NCBI GenBank assembly: GCA_021521415.1
Contig: JAIQDT010003023.1
Coordinates: forward strand, 62,001 to 126,000
DNA from: Bidens hawaiensis
Taxonomy: Eukaryota > Streptophyta > Magnoliopsida > Asterales > Asteraceae
Reading direction: 5' to 3'
Length of the DNA: 64,000 nucleotides
A program made the translations under genes and the position numbers. Each line of letters begins with the position of its first letter. Position 1 is the first letter of the stretch. Shown here piece by piece: positions 44,362-57,019 of the stretch. The notes beneath the pieces were generated by a model. That model was not told where the DNA came from. It saw only the letters and a program-made list of their open reading frames with translations, and searched no databases.

Positions 44362-45991
44362 TGATGTGCTAAAAGTAGTTATATAAAAACACGCTTATCT
44401 AGACACTAAGTAATAAATTCTAGACTCTTAAACTTAGCTAAACTACTAACCAGTAAGTGAACCGATCGACTCTAGTACAACTAAGTAAGTCCGGATATCG
44501 AACCCACGAGACTCTTTAAATTACGTTTACTAGCTAATTATACTCAACTACAGACACGACTTATTTATTTATTATTTTTTTAGGGGGGGGGTTACTAATG
44601 AACTAATTTTAAACTAATTTAAACTAATTAAGAAAACTAAAGACGACTAAACTTAGAACTTGGACTTTATTCAGATGATGACAAACAACCACCTAGGCTA
44701 GAATCCCCTAAGTTTCAATTATCAATTAACCGGGAGAATATTTAGTTATGGAACTGGGATCGTAAAATAGACGCTTAAGAGAAAACCCGAACTAGACCCC
44801 TGACCCTTCCCAAGAGACACCTATGGGTTCCTAATAAGTTTTAACGCACACCAGTATTAAAAATCAAGTTTCCTTACGGTCACCTAATTAATTACAAACT
44901 AGTTGCTTTATACGAAATCCTACCATACAGCACGGATATCAAAGGCAGTCTAATATATTCAATTAACTCGATAGACAAAGTTAATCAATCAAAACCTAGA
45001 CGGACTCCTTACGAAGAACTAAATCTAGCAATCCTGATTAACAAAGACCTATCAATAACCTAGCACTTTACAGCTATTTAGGTTAGCAGCACACTTAGGT
45101 TTCTTTAATTAAATAATATTATTCCTATGATCTTATTCGAAATCAATCATAAAATTGTCAAAAACAAAAAGTAAATGACCTAATAGAAACCTATCATAAT
45201 GACAAGAAATAATCAAGGCAACTATGGAATAATAAAACTTAACAAACAACCCTAAGCATACATATACAACAATTTAATATAATTAAACTTTTTCCTAGTT
45301 CATAAAACCATGACGATAAATAAATCCCAAGTCAAAATCAAACATCAACAAAGGTTCATCATAAGCCTAGGCAGTCTATAAAGTTTAGCCTAGTATGGTA
45401 ATTCCAAACAAAACAATACTAATGTAATTCATAGTGGAAAACAAAATAAACGAAAGATTAAAGGCGATAAAACCCGTGGCATTCGTTCTTGATCGACATG
45501 CACGCCACCGTATGATTCCAAGCCTTCAAAACCTCCAAAAGATCACTTCTAAGGCTCCTAAATTCGTCATGGCTGGCTAGGGTATTCAGGTTATGTTTAA
45601 AGTTGAGTTTAAGGGTGTTTAAATAGGAAAATACAAGGGCCAAACCCAAAATTCGTTGGAACGTTCTGGAAAAACCCCCACAGCACCGCGCCGCGGGCTT
45701 GGGCTCCGCGGTCGCGTGGCGCTTTGGCCAAATGAGGTGGGGGGGGGGGGGGGGCGGCCCGGTCTGGTGCGGTTCACTCCTGGTTCGGTCCTGTTCGTTT
45801 CCTGATGCTCCGGTTCGCTGGTTTAGCTCATTTTTTTTATCATTTTTCGCCCTCTTTAACCACGAACAAGTCTCGGGACCTACATTTATTCAAATATGTT
45901 AGTAGTATACAAATCCTAACAAAAACCGAACATAAACTAATAAAATATTAAATAAAATACACGAGAATTATGTATGTTAAGTATTATATCA
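44362..45991 (-). repeat. 5' LTR of the Athila element
   Basis: 1630 bp, homologous to 38241-39866. It contains a poly-G run of about 16 near 45740. Confidence 0.92.
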
Positions 45992-47543
45992 GTTATTGTT
46001 ATGACTGAAGACAGGATGACCGTGATCGAAAGGTTTGACGGTTTGGATTTCGGTTGGTTGGTTTGTCAAGAGAACTTGGATGTGATCTTGACGTGGGATA
46101 AACATTTGAAAATGGAACCGGCGGGTTTAAAATATTTTGTTAATGAAAGCGGCGTGATTACTTTTGATTGACGAGGAGCGTTGCTTTCGGTATCATGGAG
46201 ACCACAGTTTGTGGAATGATATGGGCTTTGTCAAGCATGTGTGAGGATTCATCAATGATTAAAGTATTCCTATTGTGTGTGCTGGTAACGACATAAGTGA
46301 AAAAATAGCTTAGTGGCAAGTCATATGAACTATTGCTTGTTCGGAATATCTTTCGGTTAGGGTTTGGGTTAACTGATCATGTGTACGATTAAAGAATCCT
46401 TGGTACCGCTTGCTTTCATGAAAGTTCTACTGTTGTTATAACCGTTTGTCTATTAGTTGGTCTGGAACTGTGATTGCTACTTCTTGTTCGTTTGGAACTA
46501 TGAAGTTTTATCTTGTTCGATGGTGATAAGTAGTATGACATTTGATGGGATCTGGGATCTTGTGCCAGATGAAGACGTTTATCGGGAAGTACAATTGGGG
46601 ATTCATCTTATGGAGTGTTGGTTTGGCAATGGGTTGGGATAACATGGACAGTGGGAGCTGGGCACAGTTGACTTGGTGGGCTGCATGGAGGTGTGGACAT
46701 CTTTAGAGTCGATGTCCAAAGATAAGAAATTCTACTTCTGAGAATGTGTCAGGGTTTGAGCATTGGGACTCAGTGGAAGGCAGTGAGACTCTTTGGTTCA
46801 AGATTCGGGGGTGCTTCACTTCATGTTACCCACTGTAGTGAAGTATTGGTGAATATGTTGAAGACTTTGGAAAGGTATAAGTTTATGTATAGCCAGAACA
46901 AGTGAACTAACTTCCCAGTTGTAAAGTCTTGTCTTGCTGAATCAAGTAGAGCTAAGTGTATTCATTTTACAAGCATGAATCCTGGAGCTACAAGGATGTC
47001 AGCTTGAGCGTATTCGGAGGTTTAAACCTGGACGGGGATTTTGTAATAGTGGGACCGCGGGTAGTGTTCTGACACGGTTACAATGTGACGTTGGGTTTTG
47101 AGACTGGGATTCCGAATGATAAAATCTCTCCTGGGTGCTTGCCATTTTTTTGGAGAGCGCTATTTCCTCTAGAAGTCTCCGGAGCCGATAATGCGAATCA
47201 GTGGGAGCCGGTTGAGATTGAGGATGAGTCATTGGCGGGATTTGTTATGGCCGGGTCTGTGATGACTAAATTGAAGCTCTATGGAGTTTCAATGGGTCTT
47301 TCGGGAAACTGATGCAAGGGCTGCTACAATTAGGTGAATTGGTTGAAATCTTAGCTTGTTCCTAGGGAACTATAGGTTTGGAGAACTTCTGTTATTGAAG
47401 TTTTAGCTTGTTCTTAGAACTGGAGGCTTGGAGGATTTCTGTCATTAATGATTACTGGAGTTACGGGATGACCGGATTGCTTTGTGCTTGGATGGCGGAC
47501 TGGAGTTTATCGCGAAAGCCTTCGAGTGGTAGATTATTGGGTG

Positions 47544-47733
47544 TGTGAAGGCTTAGAGATCTTGGGCCCGATTTTGTCCCATGCTAGGTTTCTTGTGGCC
47601 CAAGCTGTAAACCCTAATTTATTCTTTATATATATCGTTATCATGTAATTATAACCTTTTGTCTGAGCTTAATGAAATAACCCTAGTTGCAGCATGTGGA
47701 TGTAGGCCCCCCACTAAGACCAAACCACGTTAA
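47544..47733 (+). repeat. 3' LTR of the non-coding LTR element, truncated
   Basis: Matches the 5' LTR from its first base to 'accacgttaa', then diverges. Because the end is missing, the target duplication cannot be tested. Confidence 0.8.
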
Positions 47734-47930
47734 TTTAGCACTTACAAGTGTAAAGGTTGCTAAACAGCCCTTTAAAGTATTATTATTTTTGAATTCTTAA
47801 AAGTGTAATTGAATGTTTAATATCTATATCACTTTTTAAGCTCATTTAAGATCAGGTTTAGGTAAATGTCTTCATCATTGGTTGGTTTTTACCACATAAA
47901 ACCATAAATAAGCTTGGTTGTTATTTTTAT

Positions 47931-48553
47931 TATACTATATATTAAAGGAAACCTAAGTTGCTATAGTGGTTTTGGTAATGTCCAATCAGTGGCTGTCATG
48001 TGGCAGCCACGAAGTTTTTTTTTTTAATATTTCGAAATCCGTTTTAGTATTTAATAGTTGAAAGCAACTATAGTAACAATCATTGAAGTTGTTGTGGCGA
48101 TAGTGTAGTATTGTAATGAATGACCGGTCACGAGTTTGATCCTGCTCAAACCTCGTTTTTTTGTTTTTTGGTTCAACTTTTTTGTTTTTTTTAAATAGAA
48201 ATAGATTTTTGTATTTATAGATTTCTTACTATCAAGTAATAGAAAAGGTGGTGTGGTAGTAAAGTTATTATAACGTACCATGTTTTATGTGTGCTTGAAT
48301 CGTGTGACCGACGCGATTGTTGCAAGGTGGGAGATAGACGATAAGCGTTGGTGTAAAACGTACACCAAATTGCCTAGCTAAACGTAGCACCGTAAATGGA
48401 AGGAACTTTTGTAACAATTAACAAATCGCACTAACTGCCTAGCTAAACAGAGAAACTACAACGAAGGTACACCGGTATAACTGTCTGCCTAGTTAGATGT
48501 AGAAACAACTATAATGAAGGTACACCGGTGCAACGCGCCGGGATAACAACTAA
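47931..48553 (+). mobile_element. Probable non-autonomous Helitron (~0.62 kb)
   Basis: The 3' end has hairpin CCGGTGC-AAC-GCGCCGG (48525-48541), an 8-nt spacer and CTAA (48550-48553) followed by T, a canonical Helitron terminus. The left end 'TATACTATATATTAAAGG' resembles the usual TC-TATACTATATTAAA start, though the TC is not evident. Repeats of 'tgcctagctaaac' and 'aaggtacaccggt' precede the 3' end. No helicase coding. Confidence 0.6.
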
Positions 48554-49102
48554 TAAAGAATGCAAAGCTTTAATGGATAAAAAAATATTAATAAATTTAC
48601 TATACATTAAATATCATAATATAAATCAATATATTATCATTTTTGTTAGACGTTAATACTTAATAGTTAGTTGCATGCCTTGCTGAACGGGCAATGTCGA
48701 CTTTATCACAAACGTGTAGCTGTCGACGATTATTGTTATTAAAAAACTTCTTGAATTATCATCATGCCATAATTCTTTTGTTGGTCTTATACGTTACCTT
48801 ATACTATAATAAAATCATTCTCACAAAGTTCGTACTCTTGCATGGAATGGAGATCCGGTCACAAGACCAAATCACGGTCAATACCATGTAAATGACTAAC
48901 GTTTTCTTGTAAGGTGGGGTCTTGATCTTCAGCATCTAATCATTCACCTCAATAATTCTCACAAGCTCTTAGGTGTTAGATAGAGGTAACTCTACTAGGT
49001 AAGACTTTTTGTCTATGGAAGGGAAATCGAAGAGTTTTTAACTATAATATATACGATACAAAAATTTATATGTGAGTGAATACGTGCATACATAATCATG
49101 CA
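48554..49102. other. AT-rich spacer
   Basis: No gene or bounded repeat is supported. Confidence 0.5.
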
Positions 49103-49110
49103 TGTATTGA

Positions 49111-50186
49111 CAGTGGCGAAACATGAGCAAAATTATCGGGAGGGAGAGGGGGGGGGGGCGAAGTTATGGATCCAAAAATTTTTGGGTTAGCGGTTCGGTT
49201 TGAGTCGGTCAAAGTCAAACAATATAAAAATTTTCTAGTTGGCGGTTCAGGTCGGGTCAAACAATATAAAATCTAAATAACTAATTTTTCTTTATTCATT
49301 CAAAAGACCATTCTTACAAAAAAAAACAAATAGATAGTTTTTCAACAACGAAAGACCTAAAATATTTAAGACGATCTGAGAATGAGTACCTGATTGAAGA
49401 ATTATAAAGCTGCCCGACGACCTTTAAGATCTTTGAATTCATTGATTATGGACTTTGAATCAAATGTTTCATACAAATCGAGTTCTGAGTTCATAAAAAA
49501 GCAACAGTATGATTTGAACCTAATTTAGTAATTTTCATCCAATTTGACTCTGAGTTTATACAAAATCGACCCTATTTTAACCCAATTTAACTCTAATTTC
49601 AACCCAAATTAAGTATTACCGGCTACGAATGTCGGGCTCCGGTATTCCAGTTGGCGTTGGTGGCGAGAAGAGCCGAAGAGGTGGCAGTTCGGCTGGTGCT
49701 GGCGGCTGTGGACGATCGATGCAGGCTGCAGCTATTTCCGTTTCACCTTTTGACGGACGTTTGGATTGCCGATGGAGTCTGGAGACGTGTGCATAGGCGC
49801 GAAGGGATATGTGCAAAACCCTAATTCAAACCGTCACTTGTTATTTGATATATTTTATTGATTTAAAAACTCTAGCATATTTACAATACAAGCCCTTAAA
49901 GTTTAGAATTTCTTTAAAAAAAAGTAAATTATAATAAGTTAATAACAAACAGACTTTATATAAAATAAAATCAAATGTTGGGTTTTTATAAAATAAAATC
50001 AGTGGGAATCAGTATTACTCTATGGAGAAATTATTTTTGGGGGCTGAGCTCAATACGGGGGGGGGGGGGGGGGTGAGCTCCAACACCTATAAAAGTTTTC
50101 GGCCGAATATAGGAAAATATACACTACCGACCAGAAAAACGGGAAGGGCCGGGGCAACCCCTAGCCCCAACAAAGCTGAGCCATTG
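49111..50186. mobile_element. Non-autonomous hAT element, ~1.08 kb
   Basis: A perfect 8-bp duplication TGTATTGA flanks it (49103-49110 and 50187-50194). The ends are CAGTGGCG on the left and, inverted, CAATGGCT on the right, typical of hAT (CAGTGGCG). A GC-rich block at about 49615-49830 lies inside an otherwise AT-rich body. No transposase. Poly-G runs occur at 49150 and 50058. Confidence 0.85.
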
Positions 50187-50194
50187 TGTATTGA

Positions 50195-51822
50195 TATTAA
50201 AAAGTAGATACAAGTGTTTTTTTTTATTTTCAACATAAACGAGCTGTACCCCGTATAAGTAACTTCAGATTGATTCGCTAAAAATTCAAATAGAGCTAAG
50301 CCCGAGTATGCATTGGACCTCTTCTAAACAAGAACTCGAGTTTGAGTTTCATATAGGTAATTACATGTGTATATAAATATCAAATGATTTGTAGCTTAAT
50401 GATATCAATTAATGTGCGTAAAAAAGTGTTTCGTTCTAAATGCTTGAAAGTTTTAGTTCTATAGCGGACAAATGTGTAAATTTAAGTGTATGTGTAAATG
50501 ATGTTTGAGTTAGCGGTCTAAAAAAATATGTATATGTGAATAAAACAATTAAAAATATAAAGAAATAACATAAAATAAAATAAACCAATCAAGTTTAAAC
50601 CTAAACGGCTTTTAATCGCATCAACTCATTGTAATTAAAGTTCATACTCATTATTATTTGACGCCCAAACTTACATGATATGAAGTTAATATATAGAGAA
50701 TTATTTTGAAAGTGAAAAACCATAATTAATATACAAATGGTTACTATATATTTAAAATTAATAGTATCACAAAATGGTAATTGAAATCAGATATTTTAGC
50801 AATTAGGAAAGAGTACATGAGATATTATATTGAAGATGTTAACGGTTTATTTACAAATCAAATTTATATAAAAAAAAATAGAAATCAAATGGATTAACTT
50901 GACGAGATGTCAACTGTTTTAAAATATTGGTTAAACGGTGTTAATAAGTGTGTTCAATAAACACCGCTAGTTATATCTTCTTATTTCTAATGTTTTTTGA
51001 ATACTGTTCTTTCTAAAGCTAAGGATTACACTTTATTCAACGGCCAATCTTTTCATGTTATAAAACATTTTTTTGACTAGTGTTAATGGACGTTTTTGTA
51101 GTAGTGCGGAAACATTATGATTTATACAAGGTGATATTTACCTGTCTTTTAATACTAAAATGATAATTGAATGCACAGTCAATACGTGATTTTTGAGATT
51201 GACTTATAAAACTTCATACGAGTAGACGGTATGTAAGAAGATTGAAAATCATAGTAGTCTTTAAATCAAGAAGCTTTAAAGTTGAAAATAGGATGGTGTC
51301 TAAACTTATTTGAACTTATTTAAAGTTGAAAATAGGAGGCGTTACCGTCTATGATTTTCATCTTGATTTTAACATTTTGATTTAACTAGAGCTTATTTAA
51401 ACATTTTGATTTAACTAGCCACTTTAATATTTTACGTCGGCATGAATCTCAATTCTAATGACACAGTTGATAATCTTTCGGATTTTTACAGTATTTCTTC
51501 ATTAAATTTTACCACTTACTATGAAACGAATCTTGTATACGGCCCCACCTTTACGTCGGAGAATCTTTTGGTTTTGTTAATTGATATTATAGAAAAACGG
51601 AATGAGACATCAAAAATATTTTAAAATTTAAACATATATAACTGATTTAAAAAATATGAAAATATTTTAACTTTTTAGTTGTCACGTAAAAAACACCTTA
51701 GTCGGTAAATGAGAGTTTGTGAAGAAAATTCAAACATTTTGAAAATCTTATTCAGCCCCCCTGTTCGATTCACTTATTCGACCAAGTATTTGGTTTAAGT
51801 GAACTCAACTAGATTGGTATGT
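50195..51822. other. AT-rich spacer
   Basis: No supported gene. Around 51200-51420 short inverted and direct repeats ('ctatgattttcatc', 'acattttgatttaacta') occur without clear borders. Confidence 0.5.
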
Positions 51823-52012
51823 AACCGGTATCCGTTTCAAAAGTTGCTCCAGTCGGTTATTAGGTATTTGAGACGTTACTATCATATTTTTACAATTTTC
51901 TACAAAAATACCACTCTAACCGGTATCCGTTTCAAAAGTTGCTCCAGTCGGTTATTAGGTATTTGAGACGTTACTATCATATTTTTACAATTTTCTACAA
52001 AAATACCACTCT
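51823..52012. repeat. Perfect 95-bp tandem duplication
   Basis: The unit beginning 'aaccggtatccgtttcaaaa' and ending 'aaaaataccactct' occurs twice back to back (51823-51917 and 51918-52012) with no difference I could find, so the duplication is very recent or an assembly effect. Confidence 0.95.
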
Positions 52013-53089
52013 AGAGGAAGGTATCCATCTCATTATAATGAATACTTGATTCTTCTACAAAGTCTTCACAGTCGATTTGAAATGCCACAGACATATGTGT
52101 CGAGAGCTATTAATGTTAACGACAAAGACATGCTACAAGGGCAAACAAAATATGTGTTGTTTTTTTAATGAATTTTACGTACTTTTATTTTTATAAATTT
52201 AGTTTTATATTTAAATATATAAATATATACAAGTTCATTCATGAATCTTCATACACACCTTTTAAGTCTTCAAATCCTCTCAATTTTTAGCATACCTGTG
52301 TGACACGCCCTCATTAATCCATACACACCTCTATATACAGGATTGTAACTCAATGATGTGCAAATATATGTAAATTTGGAAATACTTCTAAAGAGTATTT
52401 AAGATAACGGTCTAAATAAATTAACATGACTCTTACACGTCAGTAAAATAGTTTTTGAATACTGTTATATAGATTGAATTACATCAATATTTTGCACAAA
52501 CTCAACATGTCTAATCCTTAAGACGAATGGACATTAATTTTGACTGTTTAATGCGTATGTTGTTATTTAAATAGAGAATTCTCTAGACATCCTCTCGGGA
52601 GAGGGGGATCCTTTCATACACCACGTATAGAACTATATGTTGCTTATAAGGATTCCCCCCCCCCCCCCCAGGCATCAATTAAAAGTAATACGTCATGTAT
52701 AGAACTATACGCAGCATATATGTGTGTGTGTGTTTTCTGTATTTGTATCATTGTTTTTTCAAACAATTCACTTTTTTAATACATACGTCGCTATAAAAAA
52801 ATCAGCTCGAATTCAAAGCCGCGATGCTCTTTGCCTTAATCTGCGTATAGGGGTAAGTCTATAACTCCAAATCTCCCTCGATGTAGACTGGTACATCGCC
52901 TGAACTTGCTACTTCATCTTTGTATTTTTAAAGATTAATTAATATATTTTTATAAATTATTAATTAAAAATGTATTTATAAAAAAATTAATTATTATTTT
53001 TAATTCTATATTTTTAAAAACTATTAATTAAAAAAGTATTAATATAAAAAGATTATTATATTTGAGTATTTATTTTTAAAATTTATTAA
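52013..53089. other. AT-rich spacer
   Basis: No supported gene. A run of 13 C lies near 52658, between two related words ('cgtatagaactata'). Confidence 0.5.
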
Positions 53090-53714
53090 TATAAATAAGT
53101 ATTAATAAAAGGTGTGGGGGAGATCACAAAGTCAAATACTGCCAAAGTATAGCCATCGAAGAATGTGATTTCGTAGGTCGACAGAATAACATGTATGACA
53201 ACACTTACAACCCTCGTTGGAGAAACCATCTTCACTTCAGCTGGAGGGATGGAGCCAATAATCAAACTCCACTTGGCTTTGATAAATAACCTTTCAATGA
53301 AAACCAACCGTCTCAAACCAAGGAGTAAGTGCTAGCCAACAACCAATTGGTGGATCTACAGTGAAGTCTCTTCTTACGCAATTCATAGCAAGCACTGAAG
53401 CTTCAAATAAATTGACCGAATACCGATTCCTGAAGTACGAAGTAGAGCTAAGGAACCAGAAGGCTTCTTTTTAAAACATTGAAAATCAAGTAGGTCGGTT
53501 AGCCCAGCTACTTTCCGAGAGACCGCCTGCAGGACTCCCTAGTAACATAATTACTAACCTCAACGCTCAAGCCAATGCCATAACCTTAAGAAGTGGCAGA
53601 ACTACTACAAACAACTCATAAGTCACACCAATTCAATCTGAAGGTGAGACTGAGGTTCTTCACATAGCCAACAATCATCCAAATCCAACTACTCCTAAAC
53701 CTGTTAAAGAATTT

Positions 53715-56640
53715 GTGAAATCATATGTTCCACCAATTCCATATCCAACCCGACTGAAGAAGGAAAAGATGAAGGCACACTATGGCAAATTCCTAGAACT
53801 CATTAAGAAATTGCATATTAGCCTTTCATTCATAGACACCATTTCCCAAATGCCAAAATATGCAAATCTCTTAAAAGAGGTTCTATTCAACAAAAGGAAG
53901 CTAGAAGAACTATCACACGTGATACTCAGTGAACAATGTTCCGCCATTCTCTATAACAAACTTCCAAAGAAGATGATTGACCCTGGAAGTTTCACTATCC
54001 CTTGCTTGATAGGAAACTTGTTTATCAGAAATGCCTTAGCCGATTTAGGAGCTAGCATTAACTTAATGTCTTATACGGTCTTCCTGTAACACCTAGGAAA
54101 AACCCATATTTAATTTGGACTAAAGTTGTCAACTTTGAAAGTTGAAGGATTAAAAATATTCTCAAGATAAGTTATAGGAAAAATGAAATATGAAAAATAA
54201 AACATCTTATGTTAAGAAAATAAGAAAAATCCATCCTACATGGAAAGATGGAAGAAAAGGGAAGCACTCCCCATAGGTATAAATAAGGAAGAAAAGTTTC
54301 ATCCCACATGGAAATAAGAAAAGAAATGGAAGCTCTTTATAAAGAAGCAAGTTTCCATAGAAATGTTTTAATGTGGCTAACCACTCTCCATAGTTCGCAC
54401 CTTCCGCGCATGCACACGGACACGGACTCGGGCGATGGGCGTAATATGGCGTTTTGATGGTGCACTTTGCACTTTTCTCGCATCGCCGCGAGCCGCATAA
54501 GGGCCGCTTTAGTGTTTTTGGAAAATGGAAGTATGATCGAGAAGTGACAAGTTATCAAAGACGAGGGACTAAAAAATAAAAATTTGAATTTTGGAACCTA
54601 TCGTGCTACCCGATGGACTATGATGACGCAGCAACACGTGTCTTAACTGGGGGACACTAGGCAGACGCTAGGGCAGAGTCAGCAGCCACGCGTCATTCCC
54701 CTTACATCGCGCTACGCGATGTGCTATGTGAAGGGACCATCGCGCTACGCGATGGTACCCAAATTCAGCTATAAAGGGGGGGGGGGTGATCGGCACTTCC
54801 CAACTCACACCTCAAACACACATTTTTCACACACTACTTTCACATAGTTAGTCTCGAGAAGCGTGCTGGTCTCATGGAACGTGCCAAGCTCCGAAGCTCT
54901 GACAGTTTAAGGTGTAGTACGTGATGTAGAGTAGAAGTGCCGCTCGATCGATCTTAGATAACCAACTCCGAATACCCGTGTGAGGTAGGGGTTCTGTTTA
55001 AATATAATTTTATTATTATTATAATACCTTAGACCATAGTCGGGGGTATGGCCCAAACCTTAATCACTGATAAACATAATATAGCTTTTCATAAGCAAAG
55101 ATTATAGTTAATTATTGTTTCTTCATGATTTAGAAACGTAATCGTTTACATGCAAAGGTATAGTTAAAATATTATTTCTTAATGATTAAGAAATATACTA
55201 TTCATTCACACAGGTTATAGTTAAAGTAATGTTTCTTCTTGAAGAAGAAACCTGATATAAATGTTCTTCCTGAATAAGAAACATGATATTTAATTAATAA
55301 ATAAACAAAGGGACTAAAGGTCCACATGTTTATACAAACAAATAAATTATCAAGTTTACAGCTATACAAAACAGACTACGAGGTTTGAAGCTAGATCGTT
55401 GATCTAAATATTTATACAAATGTTAATCTCGTACTATAGGTCCGAGATAAAAATCAGTTAATCAATCAGAAAGCTGAAAACTGAAACAGGAATCAATAAC
55501 AGAAACTGATTTACAGACAGGGGTCAGTAACCGAAACTGATCAATATACCGGAATCAGTGTTAGAAACTGATCACAATCATAAAAGGTGAATACGCCCTA
55601 AACTTTTACAACTCTTTTAAAGTCTGAACTGTTTGTATGGGATTTACGAATCCTTAAAACTTTGTGTTACAATAATAAGAAACGGGCATACTCAAATTAA
55701 GAGTATACATGTGTCTGGATCCATTTATACATGGTGACTCGGAGTTCCCCGAGGCCATGCATATCATCAAACATGCCTCTGGAAGTCTACGAACTGTTCA
55801 GAAAAATGATATTGTGTATATGATTAATTGTACATGTACTTAGGGAAATTTTAACCCAATTGAGTTGGGTGCCTAATGAGTATTATCACAAAGGTATTAT
55901 TGTTGTTTTCACAATGGTATTGAACTGAGTCAGCTTCATTCACCGGCTGTGTGCTGACGTATTTCCCCCCCGCATTTTAGGGAAACTGTAAAGAATAGAA
56001 CTGACAGGCAAGACTGATAGAAGATTAGAGACATAGTCATTAGAGGTGATCTGATGGCTCAAATGTTTTACTCAAAATATTATAAAGAAATATATTTTCA
56101 AAAGACAGGTATTTGAAATATTCAACGGGGTTGTGTCCCGACATTTTATAAATGAATATTATATTTTAAAGACTTCCGCTAAAAACCAGCAACTCTGATA
56201 TATTTTCAAAATAGATACCAACTAACGGGTGTCGCACCCAGGCCCTAAGTCGGGGTGTGACACTTCTCCAAACTAGAACTTGGATAACCTACTCCAACCT
56301 ATATGAGCATTCAACAAGCCGATAGATCAGTAAAATACCCAAGAGGCATAGTTGAAAACATGCTAGTCAAAATCGATAAATTCGTCTTTCTAGTTGGCTT
56401 CGTTATTCTAGACATGGAAGAAGACAACTTTTTTCCCCTTATCCTAGGAAGACCATTCTTAGCTACCGATAGACAACTCATAAATGTTTGCACCGGCAAA
56501 CTTACTCTCAGGGTAGAGGATGAGGAGGTAACCTTCGACATAGGCAAATCAATGAAACATCCAAGGTACATTGATGATTCAACATACTTCTTGGAAATAT
56601 GTGAATCAATATTTAGCTTTCATCTACGAAAAACAACTTA
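53715..56640 (+). pseudogene. Athila protease region, interrupted by the solo LTR
   Basis: Left part 53715-54084: 'PYPTRLKKEKMKAHYGKFLE', 'TISQMPKYANLLKEVL' and the active site 'ALADLGASINLM'. It ends at 'YTVF', and the coding resumes after the solo LTR at 56263 with 'SKLELG', then 'SVKYPRGIVENMLVKIDKF' and 'LILGRPFLATDRQLINV'. A stop follows 'SKLELG'. The reading resumes exactly at the target duplication, which supports the insertion model. Confidence 0.88.
54085..56262 (+). mobile_element. Second solo LTR of the TGTAACACC family (~2.2 kb)
   Basis: Starts TGTAACACC, ends GGGTGTGACA, flanked by CTTCC (54080-54084) and CTTCT (56263-56267), a 4/5 duplication. It shares with 33033-34929 the hairpin word CATCGCGCTACGCGATGG (at about 54706 and 54739, and a mutated copy at 54599), the TATA element (about 54771) and the end 'ggccctaagtcggggtgtga'. 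It is inserted in the protease of the Athila fragment. Confidence 0.9.
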
Positions 56641-57019
56641 AATCGAAGAATACAACACACAAATGATTGAGGAGAAGACACATGTCTTCAATTCCGAAGA
56701 ACAAGTTGTTTGTCAAGAAGATGAAGAATAAGAGAGCAACTCATAGGAAACATTTGAAACAGTAGATAGAGATCTAGAGCCTAAAGCCAAACCTTCTATC
56801 AAAGATACGCCTACCCTAGAACTCAAAGAATTACCCAAACACCTCGAGTACGCATCCAAGAAGGCAAGTCTCATTTACCTGTCATCATTTATTCCGACCT
56901 TTCGAGCGATAAGAAAGAAAGACTACTCAAAGTTCTCAAATCTCATAACAAAGCCATCGCTTGGAAAATCATAGATATTAGAGGCAGTAGCCCGTCATTT
57001 TGTACTCACAAGATTCTAA

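Larger units (their letters stand above)
38241..45991 (-). mobile_element. Athila-lineage Ty3/gypsy element lacking RT and integrase, ~7.75 kb
   Basis: LTRs 38241-39866 and 44362-45991 start TGATGTGC and end ATATATCA/TATATCA, flanked by a perfect 5-bp duplication GTTAT (38236-38240 and 45992-45996). The primer site and the AAGTGTGGGGATATT purine tract put it on the minus strand. It carries gag with one nonsense codon and a protease region, then about 1.6 kb of non-coding sequence before the 3' LTR. Athila signatures: DLGASIN protease, tRNA-Asp-type primer site, GTGTGGGGA tract. It is inserted in the 37095-47733 element. Confidence 0.93.
37095..47733 (+). mobile_element. Non-coding LTR retrotransposon carrying a nested Athila element
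   Basis: A 5' LTR (37095-37391, TGTGAAGG...CTTAACA) is followed by the primer site TGGTATTAGAGC (37394-37405), close to the initiator-Met tRNA site. A second LTR copy starts at 47544 and ends by loss of similarity at about 47733, so it lacks roughly its last 100 bp. The internal parts (37392-38240 and 45997-47543) show no recognisable gag or pol, only short ORFs. It is a non-autonomous element of the LARD kind, interrupted by the Athila element at 38241-45991. Confidence 0.8.

Noticed and set aside
45974..46171. 65-codon ORF after the Athila element
   Set aside because: It begins inside the Athila LTR and runs into the outer element, so the junction creates it; no domain is recognised.
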